From the NCBI GenBank assembly GCA_964539825.1, contig CAZIKF010000024.1, positions 7,296 through 71,295 on the forward strand: 64,000 nucleotides of DNA, given 5' to 3'. This DNA comes from CAZIKF01 sp964539825. Its GTDB lineage: Bacteria; Muiribacteriota; UBA6191. This document shows, one piece after another, positions 9,814 through 18,092 of this stretch. Made by a program: the position numbers and the translations under genes. Within the stretch, counting starts at the first letter, position 1; every line of letters begins with the position of its first letter. A model generated the notes under the pieces. The model ran no database searches. It was not told the origin of the DNA and saw only the letters and a program-made list of their open reading frames with translations.

Positions 9814-11972
9814 GTTTCATCTCCTTGAATCTGGAACTGGATCTGGTGACCCAGGGCTTGACTGTCTGAGCAAAGCAGGGAATGCTCGCCGGGGAGTGTC
9901 TTTAATTCCAGGGTTTCCCCGGAATTAAAAATCCCGTAATGCTGTTGATCGAGAAATATATGAACCTGTTGATCACTTTGATGGCTGAAACATTGTCCTA
10001 ATATTGTGGATTTTTGGAAAGGATTCTCAACAATCACGGAGCCCTCGGTCGGCCAGATGATTTTGGGGGGTAAATTCTTAAAATGAGAGTCACAGCGGTT
10101 TAATACCCGTTCCCAGTCTGTCTTAGGCAGATGCTTGCGAAGATAATTGAGTGACTCAGCCTGGAGAATTTGACAGGGATCTTCGTGTACTCCCCTGATT
10201 TTCCAGTCCGGTACCTTAAGCGTACATTTCTCTTCATCAAAGAGTACATGATCCTGGCAGCTCCATACCGACTTAATCCCAGGAAATTCAGAGGTGTTAA
10301 GATCCAGTGGCTCCCCTTCCAGTGAGGCTAAAAGGGTTCGAACAGGTTCATAAAGAACTTGCTGAGCAAAATGCGATTCTCCCTTTGAATGGTTAAGGGA
10401 ACCTAGCCAGATTCCCACCAGGTATGTGCTGTTAGCAGCCATCATCCACAGGTCTCGATGATAACTTGAGGTTCCTGTTTTGTAGATCCAGCCCTTGATG
10501 TTGGGATAGGCTCTTGTGGCAGGTAGGTTGTTCCACAGCATACTCAAGGTCAGATGTGCCGCCTCAGGAGAGAAAATCTTCACGCTCGCAGGGGGTAGCG
10601 GCTGCCCTTCCTGAAGGCTCAGTTCTCTGAAACCGCCTCCGCTCAGCAGGCTGGTGTATAGCCCGCTCATTTCCCAGAGGCTAATTTCCCTTCCGCCTAA
10701 GGCGATACTCAGTCCAAGGTGTTGATCTTCACCAGGATGATGCCATCCTAATTTATTAAACAAAGTAAACAGGCCCCCACCGGTCAGGTGAGATTGAAGA
10801 AGAACGGCCGGGGGATTCAGGCTCAGGTTCAGGGCATCTTCACTGCGAAGGAGTCCACGACTCTTCGAATCCAGGTTCTTGGGAACGTATTGACTAAAGT
10901 AGTAGGGAACATCCAGGATCTTTGAGCGTGGGCGAATCAACCCTTCATCCAGGGAAAGGGCGTAGATAAAAGGTTTGAGCAGTGAGCCCGGGGAACGTCT
11001 AACAAGCACGGCATCGATCTGGCTCTGGCGCAGAAAATCCGGAGATCCCGCGTAAGCCCGAACCTTCCCGCTATCAATTTCCACAACAAGCGCGGCCCCG
11101 TCCCGGTGAGGGGTTGGATTTTCCCACGATACCTTGCGAAGAAACTCTTCCAGCTTTTTCTGCAATCCGGTATCCAGGCTGGAGTGGTTGGAAAAATCAG
11201 CACGCCGGGTAGCATGACTGGCAAGCTCTTGGTGGACGCGGCGTTTCAAATTTAGTGACGGGAGCTTAGAGTCACAATTCGTATTCTCCATGCTTTTGCA
11301 GAGTTTGTTCTTCAAGGCTTGCATCTTGAGAAGGACTTCAGGAAGGACCTGACCCTCGTTATCTGGTTGAAAGGCATTTGGATTTCTCGGTAGGATTGTG
11401 AAATAGAGAATTTCATCAAAGCTGAGCTCTGTAGGCTCCTTATCCGCGTAGAGTCTGCTCGCGGCCCGGATTCCTTCTATGTTTCCCCCATAAGGGGCGA
11501 TGAGAAAGTATGTCTCAAGAATTTGATCCTTGGTCAGCATCCATTCGAATTGCATGGCTCGAAACATTTCAATGATCTTGCTTTTTACAGTCCTCGAGCG
11601 TTTCTCAAGCATGCGAGCAACCTGCATGGTGAGGGTGGAACCGCCAATTTTGTTAGGATGGGTAAGATTGTGGACCAGGGCTCGCAGGAGCGAAAAGGGA
11701 TTGATACCCGGGTGGCTATAGAAAAAACGATCCTCATAGGAGAGTAAGGCCTGAACTTGAAGCTTCTGAATGTGGGTCATCTTCACCGCGTATCGGTAGC
11801 GCTGGTCAAGAGCCAATTCCTCGCGTAAAACCTCCCCTTTCCGGTCCGTATATATCTTGCCAATGGGTCGACTGAGCAGGTGTAGATCAAGAGGAAAAAG
11901 GGCGTCCAGAAGTAGAAAGCTGAGATAGAAACAGCCAAAAAAAATCAGAAGCAGAACTGCTAGCTTTTTCAT
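9810..11972 (-). CDS. pbpC: Penicillin-binding protein 1C
   Basis: A 720-residue bifunctional class A penicillin-binding protein that polymerises and cross-links peptidoglycan at the outer face of the inner membrane. One N-terminal membrane anchor (residues 4-24) is followed by a GT51 glycosyltransferase with catalytic Glu80 in YEDRFFYSHPG and GGSTLTMQVAR at 110-120. The transpeptidase has SPGSLLKP (Ser330, Lys333), SLN at 384-386 and KTGTS at 498-502. A BiPBP_C domain closes the protein, with PPKIIWPTEGSVI at its start. All catalytic motifs are present. It is the first gene of a coupled operon with the alpha-2-macroglobulin gene. No clear Shine-Dalgarno sequence precedes the ATG. Confidence 0.95.
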   Translation of the reverse strand: MKKLAVLLLIFFGCFYLSFLLLDALFPLDLHLLSRPIGKIYTDRKGEVLREELALDQRYRYAVKMTHIQKLQVQALLSYEDRFFYSHPGINPFSLLRALVHNLTHPNKIGGSTLTMQVARMLEKRSRTVKSKIIEMFRAMQFEWMLTKDQILETYFLIAPYGGNIEGIRAASRLYADKEPTELSFDEILYFTILPRNPNAFQPDNEGQVLPEVLLKMQALKNKLCKSMENTNCDSKLPSLNLKRRVHQELASHATRRADFSNHSSLDTGLQKKLEEFLRKVSWENPTPHRDGAALVVEIDSGKVRAYAGSPDFLRQSQIDAVLVRRSPGSLLKPFIYALSLDEGLIRPRSKILDVPYYFSQYVPKNLDSKSRGLLRSEDALNLSLNPPAVLLQSHLTGGGLFTLFNKLGWHHPGEDQHLGLSIALGGREISLWEMSGLYTSLLSGGGFRELSLQEGQPLPPASVKIFSPEAAHLTLSMLWNNLPATRAYPNIKGWIYKTGTSSYHRDLWMMAANSTYLVGIWLGSLNHSKGESHFAQQVLYEPVRTLLASLEGEPLDLNTSEFPGIKSVWSCQDHVLFDEEKCTLKVPDWKIRGVHEDPCQILQAESLNYLRKHLPKTDWERVLNRCDSHFKNLPPKIIWPTEGSVIVENPFQKSTILGQCFSHQSDQQVHIFLDQQHYGIFNSGETLELKTLPGEHSLLCSDSQALGHQIQFQIQGDET

Positions 11973-12057
11973 TCTTAGGTGGGGGAATGAACCGTTAAGC
12001 TAATCAGGTTGGCCTGGATTTGGCAAGCACTGCAGCCATCTCCTTATGACACTCGCT

Positions 12058-13311
12058 CTACCAAAAGTCGGCGAATCGCTTTTGAGAGAAATTGCTCCGA
12101 TAATATCCCACGCCCAGGAGTCCAAAGGAGAGCAGGCTAAGTAAGATGGCCTTGGCTGTGATTCCAAGGCTGCTCCATACACCTGTCATCGTGCGATAGA
12201 TGTGGATCGGGACCTCCCTCAGACCGTAAGCGCTGGCAGCAGCCAGAAAACAAATGCTATATAGATTTTTGCGGGTAAGGGCGGTGACCAGAAACATGGC
12301 CAGGATAAGGGCTTTATTGATCAGGTATGGATGAAATTCTGTACCAAAATAATTAGCTGAATCATCAAAAGTGAAAGCTAGCAGAAACAGACCCAGGCAG
12401 CAGGCGAAATCATATGCGTTGATGGAGCAAAGCTCCTCAAGAAATACCTTTAGGAATGTTTGCAGCAGAAAGGCACAAGAAAGAGCGAATGGAATCATGC
12501 AATAGATCAGGCTTTCGGGTGCCGTAGGTATTAGAGCGCTTTCACTATGTACGTCCAGGATCAGATGCAGGGGTAGGAAAAGAGTGGGAATCAGTAGAAT
12601 GGGAGCGTAAAAAACAAGTTCATTCCCCAGGAACTGATTTCGACTGTATTCTCCTCTGCCTTTGGAAGTCCATGACTTATAGATCACTGGGATTGGGCAG
12701 AGAAAGGCTAGAAACCAGGGCAGGTATACTTCCCACCATCCAAGAGATGCCCCCAGGTATGCTGAGACCATGCCTGAATCTATCATTTGTGTAAACAGAG
12801 GAAGAGCCCCTGAAATAAGCAGCAGGGTAGCGATACAGCAGAATATTTTTTCAAACTTTGGATTAAGCTCAAAGCTCTCTACCAGTAAACTCAACTCCAG
12901 GGAGTTAAGCACCAGGTTTAACCCGGTAATCAGGAAGCTTATCCAGTTCACGCCGTCGTAAAAACAATAGGTTGAGATCCTTGACTGGTAGAAGGTGACA
13001 TCACAGGAGAGAAGCAGGACTACAAAGAGCAGGAACTTGCCATGTTCGAGGTTGATCTTCCCCTTGATCAATCGCAGAGCCATGGAAAAAATAACCACCT
13101 CATAAATTACCTGGACACTATAGAAGCCAAGCAGCATAGCCAGGCTGAGGCTCTCATTTTCCTGGGAACTGATCATGTGCAGGGCGGCAAAGAGTGCCAG
13201 AACACTGCCCAGGTAAAAAGGATTGCCCCAGGTTTTGGACTCACTCACAACGCGGACCTTACCAAGCCCCTCTAAATTCAATCCAGTTGAAGTCCGATCC
13301 ATCTCAACCAT
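12058..13311 (-). CDS. Polytopic membrane protein, unrecognised
   Basis: A 417-residue protein with a short cytoplasmic N-terminus and about ten to eleven hydrophobic segments, for example 33-50, 58-80, 92-108, 120-140, 155-175 and a C-terminal one at about 385-403. No transporter, kinase or sensor motif could be recognised; the arrangement recalls 7TM/membrane-sensor modules without an attached signalling domain. The ATG at 13311 is preceded by GAGGAG at a good distance. It follows pbpC on the same strand upstream, with 85 bases between, and its promoter region runs into the assembly seam at 13344-13553, so upstream sequence should be treated with care. Confidence 0.65.
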   Translation of the reverse strand: MVEMDRTSTGLNLEGLGKVRVVSESKTWGNPFYLGSVLALFAALHMISSQENESLSLAMLLGFYSVQVIYEVVIFSMALRLIKGKINLEHGKFLLFVVLLLSCDVTFYQSRISTYCFYDGVNWISFLITGLNLVLNSLELSLLVESFELNPKFEKIFCCIATLLLISGALPLFTQMIDSGMVSAYLGASLGWWEVYLPWFLAFLCPIPVIYKSWTSKGRGEYSRNQFLGNELVFYAPILLIPTLFLPLHLILDVHSESALIPTAPESLIYCMIPFALSCAFLLQTFLKVFLEELCSINAYDFACCLGLFLLAFTFDDSANYFGTEFHPYLINKALILAMFLVTALTRKNLYSICFLAAASAYGLREVPIHIYRTMTGVWSSLGITAKAILLSLLSFGLLGVGYYRSNFSQKRFADFW

Positions 13312-13343
13312 TTCAAACTCCTCTATCCAGAATCAGGTACGAA

Positions 13344-13398
13344 GGGTGTTCCTTAGATCAGGATAAATAGCCAATGTCATGAACTTGTCACAGGCAAA
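13344..13398. repeat. 55-bp duplicate, left copy at scaffold gap
   Basis: The 55 bases ending at the N-run are identical to the 55 bases that follow it (13499-13553). A terminal overlap of exactly 55 bases is what a de Bruijn assembler run at k=55 leaves on adjacent contigs, so this is most likely an unmerged contig overlap and not a biological repeat. Confidence 0.85.
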
Positions 13399-13498
13399 NN
13401 NNNNNNNNNNNNNNNNNNNNNNNNNNNNNNNNNNNNNNNNNNNNNNNNNNNNNNNNNNNNNNNNNNNNNNNNNNNNNNNNNNNNNNNNNNNNNNNNNN
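13399..13498. other. Scaffold gap (100 N)
   Basis: A run of exactly 100 N, the conventional filler for a gap of unknown size. Because both flanks carry the same 55 bases, the real sequence here is probably a single copy of that 55-mer with no missing bases, although a longer repeat cannot be excluded. Confidence 0.95.
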
Positions 13499-13553
13499 GG
13501 GTGTTCCTTAGATCAGGATAAATAGCCAATGTCATGAACTTGTCACAGGCAAA
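13499..13553. repeat. 55-bp duplicate, right copy at scaffold gap
   Basis: Exact copy of 13344-13398, directly after the N-run. Collapsing the two copies would bring the terminator at 13610 to roughly 140 bases from the start of the membrane protein gene at 13311. Confidence 0.85.
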
Positions 13554-13609
13554 ATTTTTGATATTTTTTATCTCCCTTCATGCCTCTGGTATCAGTTCTC
13601 TGGGCATAC

Positions 13610-13647
13610 AAAAAAATCCCGCCGGAATTAGCCAGCGGGATTTTTTT
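13610..13647 (-). terminator. Intrinsic terminator of the secreted-protein gene
   Basis: Stem AAAAAAATCCCGC (13610-13622) pairs with GCGGGATTTTTTT (13635-13647) around a 12-base loop. It has a run of seven T on either strand, so it can stop transcription both ways. It begins about 10 bases past the stop of the minus-strand gene 13657-14664. Confidence 0.85.
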
Positions 13648-13656
13648 GATCTAGAT

Positions 13657-14664
13657 TTATCTTAGACTGATAACTTCCGGATAACCTGCGATTGGATTTA
13701 ATCCGGCAGGCGTAATCAACACTACTGCTGTGGGAATGAAAACCTTACCATCCTCACTGACCACACACCCTGGATTCATGGCATTTAGCATATCCCTCAA
13801 CTGGGCAGGCATTTTCTCAGCTCCGTAATTATTAACCAAGAGCAGGGTCATATCATTACTGATGAACTGAACATAGGCTGAACCATCCTCAACACCAACC
13901 TTTCTGTCGGTGATAGGTATCTGACTATCTCCCAGGGAATCAAATTTTGTTCCATCAACATCTCCCCGGATTTGAGTGTTTCCGGAGGCATCATGGTAGA
14001 CGTCAATTACTCCCAGGGGGCCATTAACTACAAATGAATCACCAGGAGCCCTGGGTGAGGTATGCCCAATTTTATACAATTCCTGAAAAATTTCCTTTCT
14101 GGGGGAAGAAGCCGACGCACTGGGAGCATCCTTCGATGAGAGTTGAATCGGTTCTTCAAACATGGCTCGATACACCACTTTTACCCTGTTGTCCCGTACT
14201 ACCTTGGTGGCATGCTTAAAAGAAGCCCACAGACCGGTGTCGAAATCATCTCCCTGGGCATCAATCACACCAATGATAAAGTTGCCTACAATACCCCCCA
14301 TAGCGCGCATATTGACCGCATTTAGAAACTGGTCCTTAAATCCCGTCCGAGAAACCTTCAGTTGCATACCGATGAATTTGCCCCACAGAATATTAACCAC
14401 GGCAGCAGGAAGTTTAAATTTACCCTCTTTATCTGCAATGGCTGATAGCTCTTTGATTACAAAGGTCTTCTTATTTTCATCAAGCATCCCATCGCGGGTA
14501 CCAATAAATGAGACCAAAATTGAAGCATCCGAGAGTACCCTACCGGAATCTTTTTCTAGAACTTGACCCGTCACAGACGGTATAAAATTTAGCAGACTTG
14601 AAGCTGAAACAGCCGACAGACTAACCGCACAGACAAGAGCTGTGGCCAAAATTTTTCTCAACAT
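13657..14664 (-). CDS. Secreted protein with carboxypeptidase-regulatory-like domain
   Basis: A 335-residue protein. The start is set at ATG 14664, with GGGGAGGATCGGT before it; the in-frame TTG five codons upstream lies inside the ribosome binding site. A clear signal peptide (MLRKILATALVCAVSLSAVSAS) targets it out of the cytoplasm. Residues about 30-110 (TGQVLEKDSGRVLSDASILV ... DKEGKFKLP) have the form of a transthyretin-like CarboxypepD_reg domain, common in surface and outer membrane proteins. The C-terminal half is beta-rich and unrecognised. It is monocistronic, ending at a strong terminator. Confidence 0.72.
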   Translation of the reverse strand: MLRKILATALVCAVSLSAVSASSLLNFIPSVTGQVLEKDSGRVLSDASILVSFIGTRDGMLDENKKTFVIKELSAIADKEGKFKLPAAVVNILWGKFIGMQLKVSRTGFKDQFLNAVNMRAMGGIVGNFIIGVIDAQGDDFDTGLWASFKHATKVVRDNRVKVVYRAMFEEPIQLSSKDAPSASASSPRKEIFQELYKIGHTSPRAPGDSFVVNGPLGVIDVYHDASGNTQIRGDVDGTKFDSLGDSQIPITDRKVGVEDGSAYVQFISNDMTLLLVNNYGAEKMPAQLRDMLNAMNPGCVVSEDGKVFIPTAVVLITPAGLNPIAGYPEVISLR

Positions 14665-15000
14665 ACCGATCCTCCCCAATGAATTCCTTTGTGTTGCTCG
14701 ATTTTCTAATTCGCGAGTCGAAATCGTAACACAAAAAATGGAAAAAGATCACTTTTTTCAGCCCGATTATAGATGAATCTGGTAGGGCTTATGGGCAGTG
14801 ATGAAGGCCTTTTCAGGAACCGACCACATTGCTAACAAAGGTAGCCCTTCTGGTTAAGAAAAAGTGAAGGTTGATGGTTACCCAACCAGCCGTCCCCTGA
14901 TTTCCCGTGCAGGATACACAAATTGCAATTCAATTCGAGCGTAGGGAGAGCACAATGCAAGGTTTTTATGGCAGCCTTCTTCCCATAATCTTGGTCCTAG

Positions 15001-15174
15001 CAGCCTGTCGGAGAAATGCCTTTTACTGCGACCGGCTGCAAAAAGCAGGCTCGGCGTTGTCACCAATAAAATCGCTCTCAATGTGCTTCAAGCACACCTT
15101 CGGCGATTTTATTGCCTCCGCCTTGATCCTGAATTTTTCGCTCGGTCTCGCTACAAACTCAATTCTCCGACAGG
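15001..15174. mobile_element. MITE-like repeat element with terminal inverted repeats
   Basis: A 174-bp element without its own gene. The left end CAGCCTGTCGGAGAA (15001-15015) and right end TTCTCCGACAGG (15163-15174) are inverted repeats matching over 12 bases. The element is flanked by a perfect 7-bp direct repeat GTCCTAG (14994-15000 and 15175-15181), consistent with target-site duplication. Inside is a long hairpin: CAATAAAATCGC (15064-15075) pairs with GCGATTTTATTG (15103-15114) around a second perfect stem TGTGCTT/AAGCACA (15082-15096). No transposase is nearby, so it would depend on one supplied elsewhere. Other copies should exist in the genome if the interpretation holds. Confidence 0.75.
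15064..15114. repeat. Internal hairpin of the MITE-like element
   Basis: Two stacked stems: a perfect 12-bp outer stem (15064-15075 with 15103-15114) and a perfect 7-bp inner stem with a 1-base loop (15082-15088 with 15090-15096). If transcribed, it would form a stable RNA structure upstream of the gene at 15235. Confidence 0.7.
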
Positions 15175-15234
15175 GTCCTAGGATTGGATCGAAACTTGCA
15201 GATTGGCTGCGGGAGCGTAACGTTGGGAGTAAAC

Positions 15235-15891
15235 ATGTCTTTTCTTCTGCAAAGGGCTGACATTTTCACCCTGGAACACCTGATGATCCATGCATTGCGC
15301 GAGGATTTTTCGGAAAAGAGAGACTTAACTTGTTGCTGTAGATTTCAATCAGAAATGTATCGCAATCACTCGGGAAGAAAGAGAAATCTGTCTAACCGAT
15401 GCATTTTTCACGGGCCAGCCTACCTAAGCCCCCGGGGAAGAAGGATCAACCTGGTAGGGCAAATTCTTCAGAAGTCTTTTCCAGGTTTATTTAGACAGGT
15501 CTTATTACAGCGCAATGAATACGTACTATTCGGTACTCAAGAACGTCACATCAATTTAAATACCCATGATATTGGGCCGCTCAATTCAATGTTAAAAGGA
15601 GTCTTGAAACTCGCCTTGTCCAGTGGGGCCAAAAAACTTGTCTTCGGAGATGAGTATTGTACCGGCGGCTACTTCGAGATTAACTCGATGAGAGACTGGC
15701 CGTTTCATCTGCCCGATGATGTCTACTCAAGTCTGGTCGGGTCACTGGTTAGATTCATGAATTCCCTGAGAACTAAGGAATTTGAGCTGACGGTAGATGG
15801 GGAAGATAAAAGATACAGATGCCTCATTGAGAGCACTGGCCGTGCCTGGGGAGATTATCTGTTAATCAAGATTGAGCAAGAATTTACATAG
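15235..15891 (+). CDS. Unrecognised cytoplasmic protein, leader interrupted by MITE
   Basis: A 218-residue protein read from ATG 15235, which has GGGAG six bases upstream. No domain is recognised with confidence; the C-terminal half (KLALSSGAKKLVFGDEYC ... STGRAWGDYLLIKIEQ) has a faint layout resemblance to the small N-terminal domain of GspE/PilT-type ATPases, but no ATPase part is present. In-frame codons continue upstream to TTG 15184 and the right target repeat of the MITE. When the MITE and one copy of its 7-bp repeat are removed, the frame joins an upstream segment starting at ATG 14955 (with AGGGAGAG before it), giving a hydrophobic N-terminus MQGFYGSLLPIILVLG. The ancestral gene may therefore have been about 251 residues. 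It is followed at 88 bases by the PhzF gene. Confidence 0.55.
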   Translation: MSFLLQRADIFTLEHLMIHALREDFSEKRDLTCCCRFQSEMYRNHSGRKRNLSNRCIFHGPAYLSPRGRRINLVGQILQKSFPGLFRQVLLQRNEYVLFGTQERHINLNTHDIGPLNSMLKGVLKLALSSGAKKLVFGDEYCTGGYFEINSMRDWPFHLPDDVYSSLVGSLVRFMNSLRTKEFELTVDGEDKRYRCLIESTGRAWGDYLLIKIEQEFT

Positions 15892-15979
15892 GTAAACCTG
15901 AACTTGCGGCACTGCCATCATCATAGGTATGGGGTACTGAAAGCTTACCTTTTTCTTTTCTGTTACCCTGAACGCTAGA

Positions 15980-16846
15980 ATGAAGTTCTTTCAAGTTGAC
16001 GCGTTCACCAAAAATTTTCGTGGAGGAAATCCAGCCGGAGTTGTCTTTCAAGCGGAGTTCCTTTCTGAGAGCCAGATGCAAGCGCTGGCAAGTAGGGCAG
16101 CATTTTCAGAGACCGCGTTCGTCCTGGAATCTCAAACGGCCGATCATCGCCTGCGATTTTTTACTCCCTGGCGGGAAGTGGGAATTTGTGCCCATGCGAC
16201 TATGGCCGCCTATCATCTCATGCTTGAACAGGGAGTCCTGCACACAGGGACCCATAAAATGGAAACCCTGGCAGGCATACAGGAAGTCAAAATCGCATCC
16301 GATGGTATGTGTTCCATGACCCAGAATCTCCCGCAGTTCGGGATGAAAGTCGCGCCGGAGATCCTGGCACCAGCACTTGGGCTGCTTCCCGCTGAGGTAT
16401 CCGACCAACTACCCATCCGTGTGGTTTCAACCGGTTTAAAGAAGATTTTCGTACCGATAGCAAACCTTGAAATCTTGAATCGGGTCAAATTTGATTTAAA
16501 GGCAATTGATAGAATTAGCCGAGATCATGATGCTATTGGGGTCTATGTTTTCTCCCTGGAGTCGGTAGAAAATTCAACCGCGCATTGTCGAAATTGCGCG
16601 CCTACCGTTGGAATTGAAGAAGACTCCGCAACCGGAACCTCAGCTGCTGCGTTAGCATGTAACCTCTTCGAAAATGGAATCCTCGAGGATATAGGAGATG
16701 CATATCATAGGTTCGAACAAGGATACTGCATTGCCCGGCCCTCTGAGATTCTGGTTCGGTTGATTACAAAGAAGGCTAAAATTGAAGAGGTTTGGGTGGC
16801 GGGGCGATCCGTAACAATTCGCGAGATGGAGTTTAGCGCCCAGTGA
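15980..16846 (+). CDS. PhzF-family isomerase/epimerase
   Basis: A 288-residue protein of the PhzF/diaminopimelate-epimerase fold, which catalyses proton shifts on small acids or amino acids. It has the signature KNFRGGNPAGVV near the N-terminus, the catalytic glutamate 44 in AAFSETAFV, FTPWREVGICAHATMAAYHL, and the second-half loop GIEEDSATGTSAAALACNL. Length is typical. Substrate cannot be told. It lies 22 bases before the aspartate dehydrogenase gene on the same strand, which suggests a shared transcript and perhaps linked amino acid chemistry. Confidence 0.9.
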   Translation: MKFFQVDAFTKNFRGGNPAGVVFQAEFLSESQMQALASRAAFSETAFVLESQTADHRLRFFTPWREVGICAHATMAAYHLMLEQGVLHTGTHKMETLAGIQEVKIASDGMCSMTQNLPQFGMKVAPEILAPALGLLPAEVSDQLPIRVVSTGLKKIFVPIANLEILNRVKFDLKAIDRISRDHDAIGVYVFSLESVENSTAHCRNCAPTVGIEEDSATGTSAAALACNLFENGILEDIGDAYHRFEQGYCIARPSEILVRLITKKAKIEEVWVAGRSVTIREMEFSAQ

Positions 16847-16868
16847 GCCAGGTTAAGAGAGACACAAG

Positions 16869-17720
16869 ATGGGTCTGAGTTTAAAATCAAAGAGGCGTGT
16901 GGGAATTGTTGGTTTTGGAGAGTTGGGCCAATTCCTGGTCGAGAGTCTCATGAATGATCCACAGGTAAATGCCACCCATGAATTGGCTTTTGTATGGAAT
17001 AGAAATTTGAAAGTTCTTCACCAAAAGCTCCCTTCTGAATTAATCTTGGCGGAGTTGAAAGAATTCGCGGGACGTAAGCCTGACTTGATTGTGGAAGTAG
17101 CACATCCCAATATCACGAAGGAATTCGGGCGTCGTTTTTTATCCAGGGTGGATTACATGGCAGGATCTCCCACCGCGTTTGCGGACCCGGGTATCGAGTC
17201 ATCTATGATGGCAGCGGCAAACCAGGCAAATGGGCACGGGCTCTATGTGCCGCGAGGAGCTCTTCCCGGCCTCGATGAGGTTCTGAGGATGGCCGAAAGA
17301 GGTCAATTGGCTGAGGCTGAGATTGTCATGAGGAAGCACCCTGAGAGTATTCATTTTCAGGGTTCTTTAGATCCACCATTGAGCGAGACCATCTCAAAGC
17401 AGGAACTCTATAGCGGTCCCCTCAGAAAACTCTGTCCTTTGGCCCCTAACAACGTTAACACCATGGCTGTCTTAGCCATGGCCAGTCGACTTGGTTTTGA
17501 CAAGGTCCAGGCCACCCTGGTGGCTGATCCCGGCCTTCAGCACCATATTACAGAGGTGCACCTGTTTGGTCCCAAGACATCAGGCCCCAGGTATCGCTTA
17601 AGCCTGATACGGGAAAGCCCGGCTGGAGTGGGGGCTGTTACCAGCACTGCTACCCTTACTACCTTTCTTACCAGTATGCTCGGGTCCCAGGGCGATGGGG
17701 ATGGGGTTCATTTCAAATAA
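16869..17720 (+). CDS. nadX: L-aspartate dehydrogenase-like oxidoreductase
   Basis: A 283-residue NAD(P)-dependent enzyme of the aspartate dehydrogenase family, which converts L-aspartate to iminoaspartate/oxaloacetate plus ammonia and can feed NAD synthesis. The N-terminal Rossmann motif is VGIVGFGELGQFL (about 11-23). The domain marker LYVPRGALPGLDEVLRM and the segment LCPLAPNNVNTMAVLAMA, shared with the animal ASPDH and bacterial NadX group, are visible. No nadA or nadC gene is adjacent, so a role in NAD synthesis is not shown; it may work in aspartate catabolism. The symbol is tentative. Confidence 0.78.
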   Translation: MGLSLKSKRRVGIVGFGELGQFLVESLMNDPQVNATHELAFVWNRNLKVLHQKLPSELILAELKEFAGRKPDLIVEVAHPNITKEFGRRFLSRVDYMAGSPTAFADPGIESSMMAAANQANGHGLYVPRGALPGLDEVLRMAERGQLAEAEIVMRKHPESIHFQGSLDPPLSETISKQELYSGPLRKLCPLAPNNVNTMAVLAMASRLGFDKVQATLVADPGLQHHITEVHLFGPKTSGPRYRLSLIRESPAGVGAVTSTATLTTFLTSMLGSQGDGDGVHFK

Positions 17721-17759
17721 GACAGGAAATTTTCAGTTATTAAGGGAACCCTCAGGGAT

Positions 17760-18092
17760 ATGGATCATCAAGAAATCGTTAATAAATACCTGAAATGCTT
17801 TTGTTGCGGAGATCTTGATTGCTTAGGAGCCATTCTCGACCCTGAATTAAGGTTTTCAGGACCACTTCATTACTTTGATTCTGCCAGTCAATACCTGGAA
17901 TCTTTGCAAAATGATCCACCGGAAGCGTGTACCTATAAGATCTTGAGCATCACCGAAAGCGTAGATTCCATCGCTGTCTTCTACGAATATCAGAAAATTG
18001 AAAGTACTGTTCTCGTAGCTCAGCTATTCAAGATTCGAAGTCACAAGATCTATGAAATCCTGCTAACTTTTGATGTTCGATCCCTGATCTGA
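17760..18092 (+). CDS. SnoaL-like (NTF2-fold) protein
   Basis: A 110-residue single-domain protein. The pattern of an N-terminal helix (MDHQEIVNKYLKCFCCGD), a loop with DPELRFSGPL, and four alternating hydrophobic strands ending KIYEILLTFDVRSL fits the SnoaL/NTF2 cone fold. Such proteins are polyketide cyclases, isomerases or simple binding proteins; nothing here fixes the role. It overlaps the convergent gene at 18063-18758 by 30 bases and follows nadX by 39 bases. Confidence 0.65.
   Translation: MDHQEIVNKYLKCFCCGDLDCLGAILDPELRFSGPLHYFDSASQYLESLQNDPPEACTYKILSITESVDSIAVFYEYQKIESTVLVAQLFKIRSHKIYEILLTFDVRSLI

Noticed and set aside
13344..13553. Biological direct repeat flanking the gap
   Set aside because: The length of exactly 55 bases at both edges of a 100-N filler is better explained by assembly.
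14907..15260. Open frame running across the MITE-like element
   Set aside because: Its middle is the repeat element itself and its codons after 15001 are not protein-like; only the part before 15001 may be a piece of the old gene.
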